This document shows positions 7,182 through 14,415 of a stretch of 14,769 nucleotides of DNA, piece by piece. Position numbers and translations under genes: made by a program. A model generated the notes under the pieces. That model worked only from the letters and a program-made list of their open reading frames with translations, was not told the DNA's origin and did no database searches. Every line of letters begins with the position of its first letter. The stretch's first letter is position 1. Origin of the DNA: JAVBSX01 sp964576215 (GTDB lineage Bacteria > Planctomycetota > Planctomycetia > Pirellulales > Thermoguttaceae); assembly GCA_964576215.1 (NCBI GenBank), contig CAZNVM010000084.1, positions 1 through 14,769 of the forward strand. Reading direction: 5' to 3'.

Positions 7182-7360
7182 AACCTTATTTCCACCTTCT
7201 CTTTCCTGACAAAACAACTTTAGCGACGAAAGCCCACGAACCCCCAACCTTATTACCTTATTTTCCTCTGGGGTCGAATAAGGTAATAAGGTTGGGTTTT
7301 TGGGACGTTTCCGGGCTACTAAGGTTGTTTTGTTCGGAAAAATAAGGTAAAAATAAGGTT
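7182..7360. mobile_element. MITE-like long imperfect palindrome between ptsH and ptsI
   Basis: The element begins with AACCTTATT and ends with AATAAGGTT, and its halves are inverted copies of each other over nearly their whole length. Pairs include 7206-7224 with 7319-7337 (three mismatches) and a perfect 20-nt stem, 7243-7262 with 7277-7296, around a 14-nt loop. AACCTTATT/AATAAGGTT words recur along both arms. It has no coding capacity. It may be a non-autonomous mobile element or a structural RNA; clear target-site duplications were not seen, so the boundaries are approximate. Confidence 0.
7243..7301 (+). terminator. Possible intrinsic terminator or attenuator at the core of the palindrome
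   Basis: The perfect 20-bp stem (7243-7262/7277-7296) is followed at once by five T residues (7297-7301). It could end or attenuate transcription between ptsH and ptsI. The T-tract is short and the stem AT-rich, so efficiency is uncertain. Confidence 0.
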
Positions 7361-7473
7361 CCCTCACCGATGAGCAACCTTGTTTGACGATCTCGGACGT
7401 TACCTAAAGTCACGACCACACGACCAAGAAAATTCAGTTCGTTTTTTCACAGTTTGCCATCCCTCCACAGATA

Positions 7474-9228
7474 ATGATGATCAAACTCCAGGGAACTGCC
7501 GTTTCTCCCGGCGTCGCAATCGGCGATGCGTTTGTCATGGGAGCCGAAGGGTTCCGTATTCCCAAGCATTTCGTTCTCAAAGACGCGGTTGATGATGAGC
7601 TGCGGCGTTTTCAGAACGCACGGCAAAACGCTGAAGCGGAAATCGCCCGGAATCGGGACTCCGTTGCCCAGGAGCTTGGTTCCAAATACGCCGATATCTT
7701 CGAAGCCCATATCCAAATCCTCCGCGATCCGAAGCTCGTCGATGAAATCGAAGGCTTGATTCGCGAAAAAATGTTTTCGCCCGAACACGCCGTGAGTGTA
7801 ACGATTCGGAAATACGCCGATATTTTTCGTCGCCTCGATTCCAACTATCTCGCCGAACGGATTCAGGACATTTACGACATCGAAAAACGGCTTCTCCGTT
7901 TGCTCCTTGGAATCCGCCGGGAGGGCTTGAACACGCTCACCGCTCCTGTGTTGGTCCTGGCATCGAATCTTTCGCCGAGCGAAACGGCCAATTTGAACCG
8001 CGAATTCGTCAAAGGATTCGTTACGGAACTCGGTGGACCGAGCGGACATACCGCGATTCTTGCCGCTGCACTGGAAATTCCCGCAATCGTCGGCGTCGGC
8101 TCTTTTCTCAACGAGGTTTCCGGCGGAGATACCGTCATTATTGATGGCGATCATGGTACGATCATTATTCGACCGGATGAAGAGACCGTTGCTCACTATA
8201 CCAATCAGATTCAAAAGCGAACCTCGTTCGTTGCTTCACTTGACACACTTCGGGAACAGGAAGCGATCTTGACGGACAACGTGAAGATCGAACTGCTCGG
8301 TAATATCGAGTTTCCGCACGAAGCCGCTTATTGTTTGGATCGCGGGGCCGAAGGAATCGGACTTTATCGAACGGAATTTCTTTACCTCGCAGTCGACAAG
8401 AACCATATTCCCAGTGAGGAAGACCATTACGAAGCGTATTCCCAGGTTGCTCGAGCGATGGCGGGACGGCCCGTTACCATTCGGACATGCGATCTTGGTG
8501 CGGACAAGATGCCGAACGTGGCCCGACCGATGGACGAACGCAATCCGTTTCTGGGATTACGGAGTATCCGGCTTTCTCTCCGCAACGTCCAGATGTTCAA
8601 GCAACAGCTCCGTGCCATTTTGCGCAGCAGCGTTCATGGCAAACCTCGGATTATGTTTCCCTTGATTTCCAGTCTGGTCGAACTGCGTCAGGCAAAAATG
8701 ATCCTCGCTGACGTCCGGGAAGAGTTGGAAGACGAAGGAATTCCGTTCGACAAGGAGATTCCGGTCGGAATGATGGTCGAGGTTCCGGCAGCAGTGATGA
8801 TGATCGACCAGTTTGCCCGGGAAGTCGATTTTTTCAGTATTGGAACGAACGACTTGATCCAGTACACCCTGGCCGTTGATCGCAGCAACAAGGATGTCAG
8901 CGTGCTTTTCAATTCGGAAGACCCGTCCGTGTTGCGAATGATCCAAAAGACCATTGAAGCGGCAAGTCAGGAAAATATCCCCGTTTGTCTTTGCGGACAG
9001 ATGAGCAGCAATTCGCTTTACACGATTCTTTTGATCGGATTGGGCTTGCGGAGTTTCAGTTGTTCACCGAGCGTTTTGTCGGAGATCAAGAAAGTGTGCC
9101 GCTCGGTCGATTCGGCACTTTGTCAGGAAGTCGCAAAGCAAGCATTGCAAATGGATAGTGCCCGCGATATTCGCTCACTGCTCCGCGAACGGCTCCGGGC
9201 AGTGGTGCCGGAATTGGTGAACCGATAA
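7474..9228 (+). CDS. ptsI: Phosphoenolpyruvate-protein phosphotransferase (PTS Enzyme I)
   Basis: Enzyme I autophosphorylates from phosphoenolpyruvate and phosphorylates HPr. The 584-residue length is normal. Order: N-terminal strand LQGTAVSPGVAIG, HPr-binding helical region, phospho-His region with H192 in GGPSGHTAI (family consensus GGRTSHTAI), and the PEP-binding barrel with GIGLYRTEFLYL, the Mg ligands E436 (MMVEVPAA) and D460 (GTNDLIQYTLAVDR), and the catalytic Cys C507. After C507 the sequence is CGQMS where most enzymes have CGEMA. There is no N-terminal GAF domain, so it is not the EI-Ntr (PtsP) type. Start is ATG 7474 (or ATG 7477) with no Shine-Dalgarno sequence. It follows hpf, EIIA and HPr, with no permease gene near. 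Confidence 0.
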   Translation: MMIKLQGTAVSPGVAIGDAFVMGAEGFRIPKHFVLKDAVDDELRRFQNARQNAEAEIARNRDSVAQELGSKYADIFEAHIQILRDPKLVDEIEGLIREKMFSPEHAVSVTIRKYADIFRRLDSNYLAERIQDIYDIEKRLLRLLLGIRREGLNTLTAPVLVLASNLSPSETANLNREFVKGFVTELGGPSGHTAILAAALEIPAIVGVGSFLNEVSGGDTVIIDGDHGTIIIRPDEETVAHYTNQIQKRTSFVASLDTLREQEAILTDNVKIELLGNIEFPHEAAYCLDRGAEGIGLYRTEFLYLAVDKNHIPSEEDHYEAYSQVARAMAGRPVTIRTCDLGADKMPNVARPMDERNPFLGLRSIRLSLRNVQMFKQQLRAILRSSVHGKPRIMFPLISSLVELRQAKMILADVREELEDEGIPFDKEIPVGMMVEVPAAVMMIDQFAREVDFFSIGTNDLIQYTLAVDRSNKDVSVLFNSEDPSVLRMIQKTIEAASQENIPVCLCGQMSSNSLYTILLIGLGLRSFSCSPSVLSEIKKVCRSVDSALCQEVAKQALQMDSARDIRSLLRERLRAVVPELVNR

Positions 9229-9232
9229 TAGA

Positions 9233-9289
9233 CCTGGGACCGCGGGCATCTTGCCTGCCTCATTGCAGGCAAGATGCCTGCGGTCCCGG
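9233..9289. repeat. Pair of GC-rich REP-like hairpins after ptsI
   Basis: Arms 9233-9258 and 9265-9289 form an almost perfect inverted repeat with a 6-nt loop. Each arm holds a 17-nt hairpin of the 7-3-7 form (9242-9258 and 9265-9281), matching those at 652-773. The 14 bases 9253-9266 are the exact reverse complement of 667-680, showing that the sites are copies of one family. The element starts 5 nt after the ptsI stop codon and could act as a transcript-end structure, though no T-tract follows. Confidence 0.
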
Positions 9290-9306
9290 AAACAACAACA
9301 AGAAAC

Positions 9307-9735
9307 ATGCCTTCACGCTGGAAACAACGATACGTCAATTTTACCCAGGCACTTGATCTGCTGAGTCAGTACGTCGCAAAGGAAACGCTCACGGTGTTGG
9401 AGGAGCCGGGCTTCATTCAAACCTTTGAGATCGTCAGCGAATTGGCGTGGAAAACGATCAAGGACTTTTACGAAGATCAAGGGAGCGACACGCTTTTCGG
9501 TACATTAAAGATTCAAGGAAGCAAAGATGCTGTTCGATTGGCGGTCCAGCGCGGCCTGATCCGTGACGGCAAGGCGTGGTTTCGGCTCATTGAGGACCGT
9601 AATCGGACTTCGCATACGTATGACGAGGTATTGGCGAAAAGCGTTACAGATAATATTCGAAGCGAATACGTCGCACTTTTCCGGGAATTGCTCGAAACGT
9701 TGAAACCCGTTTTCGAGCAGGAGGACGAGTTATGA
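9307..9735 (+). CDS. hepT: HepT-like HEPN-domain toxin (nucleotidyltransferase substrate-binding family)
   Basis: The 142-residue all-helical protein starts MPSRWKQRYVNFTQAL, typical of the HI0074/HepT family, and carries the HEPN RNase motif RX4HXY as R98-NRTS-H103-T-Y105 in EDRNRTSHTYDE. In the studied MntA/HepT system HepT is an RNase toxin, and the partner nucleotidyltransferase silences it by adding AMP to the Tyr of this motif; that residue is present here. The ATG at 9307 is preferred over an upstream in-frame codon at 9274 that lies inside the GC-rich repeat. No clear Shine-Dalgarno sequence or promoter is visible, so it may rely on read-through from ptsI. The stop overlaps the start of the mntA-like gene by 4 nt, implying coupled translation. 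Toxicity is inferred. Confidence 0.
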   Translation: MPSRWKQRYVNFTQALDLLSQYVAKETLTVLEEPGFIQTFEIVSELAWKTIKDFYEDQGSDTLFGTLKIQGSKDAVRLAVQRGLIRDGKAWFRLIEDRNRTSHTYDEVLAKSVTDNIRSEYVALFRELLETLKPVFEQEDEL

Positions 9736-10085
9736 ATTCTTTTGGTCTTGATATCGACGACATAGAAACAATCCGGTCCATTTTCGCCGCCCATCCGGAG
9801 GTCGAGACCGCGATTCTGTACGGTTCACGAGCGACCGGACGTTTCCAGCCCGGCAGCGACATTGATTTGGTTCTCGCAGGAAAAAACTTGACGGATCGGA
9901 CCATTCTTGACATCCGGGTCGTTCTGAGCGACTCGAATTTGCCGTATCTGTGCGACATTGTTGCCGAAAACAGTATCAGCGACGCGAATCTGAAGCGGGA
10001 AATTGATGAAACGGGTAAGTTGTTTTATGCTACGGATAAAAACAAGGGAAAAACAGCCGAAACTCTCAAAAACTTACGGTTATAG
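9732..10085 (+). CDS. mntA: MntA-like minimal nucleotidyltransferase antitoxin
   Basis: The 117-residue protein is a minimal nucleotidyltransferase (pol beta superfamily) with the canonical GSX10DXD motif: G31-S32, then D43 and D45 in GSDIDL, with a third acidic residue at D75 (YLCDIV). All catalytic residues are present. In characterised pairs this protein adenylylates the partner HEPN toxin at the Tyr of RX4HXY and so neutralises it. Its ATG overlaps the upstream toxin stop (ATGA, 9732-9735), the usual tight arrangement. The C-terminal tail (about 97-117) is Lys-rich and probably disordered. The order toxin-then-antitoxin is common for this type. Confidence 0.
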   Translation: MNSFGLDIDDIETIRSIFAAHPEVETAILYGSRATGRFQPGSDIDLVLAGKNLTDRTILDIRVVLSDSNLPYLCDIVAENSISDANLKREIDETGKLFYATDKNKGKTAETLKNLRL

Positions 10086-10097
10086 ACGAAATTCTTA

Positions 10098-10125
10098 TTG
10101 AAAATGATAAAGTTTCAGGTATACT
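10098..10125 (+). promoter_or_regulatory. Putative sigma70-type promoter for the DUF4143 ATPase gene
   Basis: TTGAAA (10098-10103) and TATACT (10120-10125) are spaced by 16 nt and lie 37 nt before the ATPase start codon. Each hexamer differs from consensus by one or two bases. It is overlapped by a long dyad. Confidence 0.
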
Positions 10126-10137
10126 TGGAACTTTATC
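10106..10137. promoter_or_regulatory. Near-perfect 32-bp dyad over the promoter, likely operator
   Basis: Arms beginning GATAAAGTT (10106-10114) and ending AACTTTATC (10129-10137) are symmetric around GTATAC (10119-10124); only two of the 16 pairs break symmetry. The dyad covers most of the promoter spacer, the -10 hexamer and the likely transcription start. No T-tract follows, so it is a poor terminator for the gene before it. A repressor site is the simplest reading; the regulator is unknown. Confidence 0.
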
Positions 10138-10161
10138 CTTCTGCTAATCAGGAGTCCACTC

Positions 10162-11376
10162 ATGCAATCACGTCCGGACTATCTCCGAAAAATCAAGCCG
10201 TTTATCGATAAACCGGTCGTCAAAGTGCTGACCGGGATGCGCCGCGTGGGCAAATCGTGTCTGCTGGAATTGTTGCAGGCCGAATTGCTTGCGTCCGGAA
10301 TTGACGAGAAACGAATCGTTTTTCTCAATCTGGAATCGATGGAAAACGCCGCGATCCGCACGGATGTTGATCTTTACGAAACAATCCGCAAGCGAATCGG
10401 CAGAAAACCAACATTCCTTTTTCTCGACGAAATCCAGGAAGTTGCCGGTTGGGAAAAGGTTGTCAATTCGCTTTTGACCGATAAAAAAGCGGACATTTAT
10501 ATCACCGGCTCAAATGCACGGCTTCTTTCGTCTGAATTGGCGACCTATATTGCCGGACGATATGTCGAGGTTCCCGTTTTTCCGCTTTCCTTTCAGGAAC
10601 ATCTCGACTTTCGCGGCGAAAAATGCGGCTCAAGGGAAGAAGAATTTGCCCGATACTTAAAATACGGCGGACTGCCCGGCTTACATGCGTTTGAATGGAA
10701 CGACGAAATCATCTATCAATACATCAGCGGCATTTACGATTCCGTGCTTTTGAAAGACGTAATTGCCCGCAACAGCATTCGTGATATTTCCTTGCTCGAA
10801 AGCGTCGGGCGATTCGTACTCGACAACATTGGAAATGTCGTCTCCGCCAATCGGATTGCTCAATTCCTGAAAAACCAGCAGCGCAAAGCCGGCAGTGAGA
10901 CGATTTACAATTACCTTCGGGCGTTGGAACAAGGCTTTTTGGTCTATCGTGTTCCTCGTTACGATCTCAAAGGGAAACGTTACCTTGAAATTCACGAAAA
11001 ATACTTTCTTGGCGACATCGGTTTACGACATGCCCAGCTCGGTTTCAAAGAAGGCGATATTTCCGGCTTGCTCGAAAACCTTGTTTACCTCGAATTGCGG
11101 CGGCGCGGATACCGGGTTTCCATCGGCAAGTGGCAGGAACTTGAAATTGATTTCGTTGCGGAACGGGAAAACGAAAAACAGTACATTCAAGTGGCCTACC
11201 TTTTGGCCGGAGAAGAAACCGTTCGCCGTGAATTTGAGCCGCTCCAAAAAATTAGAGATAATTATGCGAAACGAGTTTTATCGCTTGATTCCGTTTGGGG
11301 GACAGACTGCGAGGGGATTCAACGGCTTAACCTTATCGATTTTTTGCTCGAAAAGCATCAGAAAAGCCAGGAGTAA
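10162..11376 (+). CDS. AAA_14/DUF4143 family ATPase
   Basis: This 404-residue protein has the common two-part form: an N-terminal AAA_14 ATPase with Walker A GMRRVGKS (K31), Walker B FLFLDEIQ (D89, E90) and the ITGSNARLLSSELATYIAGR block (about 113-132), followed by a DUF4143 C-terminal region (about 195-355) with a winged-helix-like part (NYLRALEQGFLVYRV). The segment ELEIDFVAERENEKQYIQVAY (E328, D330) resembles the core of PD-(D/E)XK nuclease-like folds, but the final Lys is missing (IQV), so nuclease activity is doubtful. These proteins are widespread and often of accessory type; their role is unknown. AGGAG (10150-10154) lies 7 nt before the ATG, and a promoter with a dyad is just upstream, so it appears to be expressed separately from the toxin-antitoxin pair. 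Confidence 0.
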   Translation: MQSRPDYLRKIKPFIDKPVVKVLTGMRRVGKSCLLELLQAELLASGIDEKRIVFLNLESMENAAIRTDVDLYETIRKRIGRKPTFLFLDEIQEVAGWEKVVNSLLTDKKADIYITGSNARLLSSELATYIAGRYVEVPVFPLSFQEHLDFRGEKCGSREEEFARYLKYGGLPGLHAFEWNDEIIYQYISGIYDSVLLKDVIARNSIRDISLLESVGRFVLDNIGNVVSANRIAQFLKNQQRKAGSETIYNYLRALEQGFLVYRVPRYDLKGKRYLEIHEKYFLGDIGLRHAQLGFKEGDISGLLENLVYLELRRRGYRVSIGKWQELEIDFVAERENEKQYIQVAYLLAGEETVRREFEPLQKIRDNYAKRVLSLDSVWGTDCEGIQRLNLIDFLLEKHQKSQE

Positions 11377-11832
11377 TTTTACTTACGACCGCTTTTTGCG
11401 CTTCTGTCGTTGTTTTGCTTTTATTTGGTTCTTGGATTACATTCGTGTTCTTTGCCTAGAATTCCTATATTCTTCAGGTTACGCCTCCGGTTTTGCTAAA
11501 GTGGCTCATCGGGATCGACGATACTATGACGTAAGCGGTATTTTGCAAAAAAGTTTCGCAATGAGAATATCGGGAATAAAGCGATAATAGCGTTTAACAT
11601 ACTTGACCCAGTCTGTTTTTCGTGAAAGAGGAACGTTGAAATCATTTGACCCTTTTTCGCTGTTTTTATCGTTTTTTTTCGACGGAGCTCTTTTGTAACC
11701 TATCCTTATCGTGATGTATTTTGTCGTGGTCGAAATCAGGAAGATGAGAACCCTATCCCCCCCTTCCCGTTCCAGCGACAAACAATACTCCCACGATCCC
11801 TACAATTCTGTCGAGTTCAAAAGGAGGCTTAG
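11377..11832. other. 456-nt intergenic region before the YTV gene, no convincing gene
   Basis: No open frame here shows a recognisable family or a ribosome binding site. The frames that enter it are overlaps of the ATPase gene or of the antisense of the YTV gene. It is T-rich, with runs at 11661-11679. A -10-like GATACT (11520-11525) has no matching -35 at normal distance. TTGACC words at 11603 and 11646 likewise lack a good -10. The region probably holds the leader and promoter of the YTV gene, but I cannot place them. Confidence 0.
11821..11827 (+). promoter_or_regulatory. Strong Shine-Dalgarno sequence of the YTV gene
   Basis: AAGGAGG lies 5 nt before the ATG at 11833. It is the best ribosome binding site in the window and suggests high expression of the secreted repeat protein. 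Confidence 0.
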
Positions 11833-14283
11833 ATGAAACGGGTTTTGAGGACGTTTCTGTTCGCACTGGCTTTTTGCCTGGTTGCGTTGGGAGCGAATTC
11901 GGCCAATGCCGGGTACTGCGGCGCATCGTTCTACCAATCGTGTCAGCCGGTTGTGTCTGATTTTGTGGACCAGTACTGCACCGTCATGAGAACGTGCCGA
12001 AAAATCGTTCTCGAACAGCAGGAAATTACCTGCTACAAAACGTGTTACGAAAGGGTTCAGGTTCCCCGAACCGTGATCTGCACCCGATACGAACCGGTTA
12101 CCCGCACCAGGCAGGTCGTCTATAACGTTTCCAAGCCGGTTTGGGAAACACGTCAAAAAGTCATTAATTACACCGTCTGTACTCCGGTTTGGGAAACTTG
12201 CGTCAAACAGGTTCCCTATACCGTGATGAGACCGGTTTACGAACAAAAGCAAAAACGCTATACCGTGATGAGAGCGGTGTACGAAACTTGCGTCAAGCAG
12301 GTTCCGGAAACGATTTGCCGACCGGTTTGGGAAACCCGGCAAAAGCGGTACACCGTCTGCCGGGCCGTTTGGGAAACGCATCAGAAACAGGTTCCCTACA
12401 CGGTCTGCGTTCCTCGTTACGAACAACGTCAAAAAACGTACATCGTCAATCGTACCGTAATGGAAACCTGCTACAAACAGGTTCCGGAAACGATTTGCCG
12501 ACCGGTTTACGAGCAGCGACAAAAGCAGTACACCGTGATGCGGGCCCAGTACGAACAGCGTCAAAAACAGGTTCCGTACACGGTTTGCGTTCCGAGATAC
12601 GAACAACGTCAAAAAACGTACACCGTCAATCGTACCGTGATGGAAACCTGCTACAAACAGGTTCCGGAAACGATTTGCCGACCGGTTTACGAGCAACGTC
12701 AAAAGCAATACACCGTGATGCGTGCCCAATATGAGCAGCGTCAAAAGCAAATTCCGTACACCGTTTGCGTTCCGACATACCAGCAGCGTCAAAAATCGTA
12801 CACGGTGATGCGCAAGACTTACGAAACCTGCGTCCGGACGGTTCCGTACACGGTATCGAGGCCGGTTTGGGAAGAGCGGCAGCAAGCCTACACCGTTTGC
12901 GTTCCGAGATACACGACGAAATGCGTCCAGGTTCCGTACACGGTTTGCAAGCCGGTTTATTACACGAAAGAGGTTCAATATCGTACTGGTTCGTGGGAAA
13001 CACAAACCTGCGAAATACCAGGCCCGGTTTATTACAAGCGGATGCTCGTCCAGGCTGGAGAATCCGACGTGAATGCCTGTGAGGCGGCGGCGACCGTTGA
13101 CACCTGCGGTCCGGCCGCTTGCGAATCTTCCTGTACGCCAATGGTTTGGAAAACGGCGAAAATTCAGTGCCAGCCGCGATACACCACCCGTCAGGTCTGG
13201 GTTCCCAAAATTTGCACGAAAACGATTCAGTGCGTAAAATACGTACCGGAAACCTGCTATAAACCCCAAACCTACCGGGAATGCGTCATGGTCCCCGAAC
13301 AACGGGTCCGCACCTACAAGGTTTGCCGGATCGTTTGCGAACAACGAACCAGGCAGGAATCGTATCAGGTTTGCAGAATGGTGCCGGAAACGAAGGTTTG
13401 CACGTACACCGTTTGCGTTCCGAGATACGAGCAACGGGTCAAAGTGTGCAACTATACGGTTTGCACGATGGTGCCAAAAGTGAAAACCTGCACGTACACC
13501 GTTTGCCGGATGGTGCCGGAAACCCGAATGAAGACGGTTGCCTATCAGGTTTGCAAGATAATCCCGGAAACGAAGGTTTGCACGTACACCGTTTGCATTC
13601 CGACCTACCAACAACGGTGCAAGATCGTCAACTACACGGTTTGCAAAATGGTGCCGGAGGTGAAAACCTGCACGTACACCGTTTGCCGGATGGTACCGGA
13701 AACCCGAATGAAGACGGTGGCTTATCAGGTTTGCCGAACAATCCCGGAAAAGAAGGTCTGCACGTACACCGTTTGCATTCCGACCTACGAAACCCGGTGC
13801 AAGACCGTCAACTATCAGGTTTGTCGGATGGTTCCGGAAACAAGGGTCTGCACGTACAAAGTGTGCAAGATGGTTCCGGAAACCCGGATGCGGAATGTGA
13901 CCTACCAGGTTTGCCGTATGGTTCCCGAAGAAAAAGTTTGCACGTACACCGTTTGTCGGATGGTTCCGGAGCAACGGGTAAAGACCTGCACGTATCAGGT
14001 TTGCCGGATGGTTCAGGAGCAGCGGAACAAGGTGTGTAATTATCAGGTTTGCCGGATGGTAACACAACAGTGCGTCAAGAACGTTTGTTACACGGAGCTG
14101 AAAGAGGTCCGGTACAAAAAGACCGTCATGGGTTGCGAATTGGTTCCCAAACAGGTTCCTGTAACGAAAACGATTTGCGTACCGCGAATGGTGACGTATC
14201 AGGTTCCGGTCCAGGTTTATCGCCCATGCAATCCGTGTGCCGAAGTGATGCCGGACACCTGTGGACCCGCCGGGTGTGAATAA
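11833..14283 (+). CDS. Secreted Tyr/Cys-rich YTV-repeat protein, probable cell-envelope protein
   Basis: The 816-residue protein belongs to the planctomycete YTV family. An N-terminal signal peptide (1-26: basic MKRVLR, hydrophobic core, SANA then G27) predicts export. Two repeat blocks follow. The first (about 45-390) has units such as YEQRQKQYTVMRAQ and VPYTVCVPR; the second (about 440-790) has units such as CTYTVCRMVPETRM and VAYQVCKIIPE. In both, units of about 15 residues alternate (14 and 16 in block 1), giving 30-residue pairs and a 60-residue higher-order repeat. A non-repetitive linker (about 395-445) and the C-terminus share DTCGPAACE/DTCGPAGCE. Cys recurs at regular spacing, so disulfide cross-linking outside the cytoplasm is likely (inference), as suits a structural envelope protein. 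Leu, Ser and acidic residues other than Glu are scarce. A strong ribosome binding site precedes it and an intrinsic terminator follows, so it is probably a single-gene unit. Confidence 0.
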   Translation: MKRVLRTFLFALAFCLVALGANSANAGYCGASFYQSCQPVVSDFVDQYCTVMRTCRKIVLEQQEITCYKTCYERVQVPRTVICTRYEPVTRTRQVVYNVSKPVWETRQKVINYTVCTPVWETCVKQVPYTVMRPVYEQKQKRYTVMRAVYETCVKQVPETICRPVWETRQKRYTVCRAVWETHQKQVPYTVCVPRYEQRQKTYIVNRTVMETCYKQVPETICRPVYEQRQKQYTVMRAQYEQRQKQVPYTVCVPRYEQRQKTYTVNRTVMETCYKQVPETICRPVYEQRQKQYTVMRAQYEQRQKQIPYTVCVPTYQQRQKSYTVMRKTYETCVRTVPYTVSRPVWEERQQAYTVCVPRYTTKCVQVPYTVCKPVYYTKEVQYRTGSWETQTCEIPGPVYYKRMLVQAGESDVNACEAAATVDTCGPAACESSCTPMVWKTAKIQCQPRYTTRQVWVPKICTKTIQCVKYVPETCYKPQTYRECVMVPEQRVRTYKVCRIVCEQRTRQESYQVCRMVPETKVCTYTVCVPRYEQRVKVCNYTVCTMVPKVKTCTYTVCRMVPETRMKTVAYQVCKIIPETKVCTYTVCIPTYQQRCKIVNYTVCKMVPEVKTCTYTVCRMVPETRMKTVAYQVCRTIPEKKVCTYTVCIPTYETRCKTVNYQVCRMVPETRVCTYKVCKMVPETRMRNVTYQVCRMVPEEKVCTYTVCRMVPEQRVKTCTYQVCRMVQEQRNKVCNYQVCRMVTQQCVKNVCYTELKEVRYKKTVMGCELVPKQVPVTKTICVPRMVTYQVPVQVYRPCNPCAEVMPDTCGPAGCE
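12390..12749 (+). repeat. 180-bp tandem duplication in the first YTV block
   Basis: The segments 12390-12569 and 12570-12749 are near-identical at DNA level (for example 12421 onward matches 12601 onward with few changes). Differences are mainly at third codon positions, indicating a fairly recent duplication kept under protein-level selection. Confidence 0.
13441..13800 (+). repeat. 180-bp tandem duplication in the second YTV block
   Basis: Segments 13441-13620 and 13621-13800 align without gaps and with few changes, for example 13501 onward against 13681 onward. The period equals that of the first block although the unit sequences differ. Confidence 0.
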
Positions 14284-14320
14284 ATCAAATTCTTCCGAAG
14301 TTTGAACGTCGACAGAATGA

Positions 14321-14357
14321 ACAACGGTCGTGCCGAGAGGTGCGACCGTTGTTTTTT
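14321..14357 (+). terminator. Rho-independent terminator of the YTV gene
   Basis: ACAACGGTCG (14321-14330) pairs perfectly with CGACCGTTGT (14343-14352) across a 12-nt loop, and a T6 tract (14352-14357) follows. It begins 38 nt after the stop codon. Confidence 0.
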
Positions 14358-14387
14358 GGTGTGTATCTGCTCCAGCACCTGCGTCTA

Positions 14388-14415
14388 TTGACGCGATTCC
14401 TGGTTGTCGTAGAAT
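14388..14415 (+). promoter_or_regulatory. Orphan sigma70-type promoter after the YTV gene
   Basis: TTGACG (14388-14393) and TAGAAT (14410-14415) are spaced by 16 nt, five of six consensus bases in each. It directly follows the YTV terminator and has no recognisable gene behind it within the window. Confidence 0.

Noticed and set aside
10895..11587. Open frame of 230 codons running from the ATPase gene into the following gap
   Set aside because: Most of it overlaps the ATPase gene in another frame; the part in the gap has no ribosome binding site or recognisable features.
12189..14039. Repetitive open frames in another plus-strand frame of the YTV gene (12189-12734, 13281-14039)
   Set aside because: They are out-of-frame readings of the same periodic DNA; the signal peptide, ribosome binding site and third-position differences between repeat copies all support the 11833 frame.
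11833..14283. Regular 60-bp spacing suggestive of a CRISPR or other repeat array
   Set aside because: The units are coding, in frame, with a 90/180-bp true period and no unique spacers.
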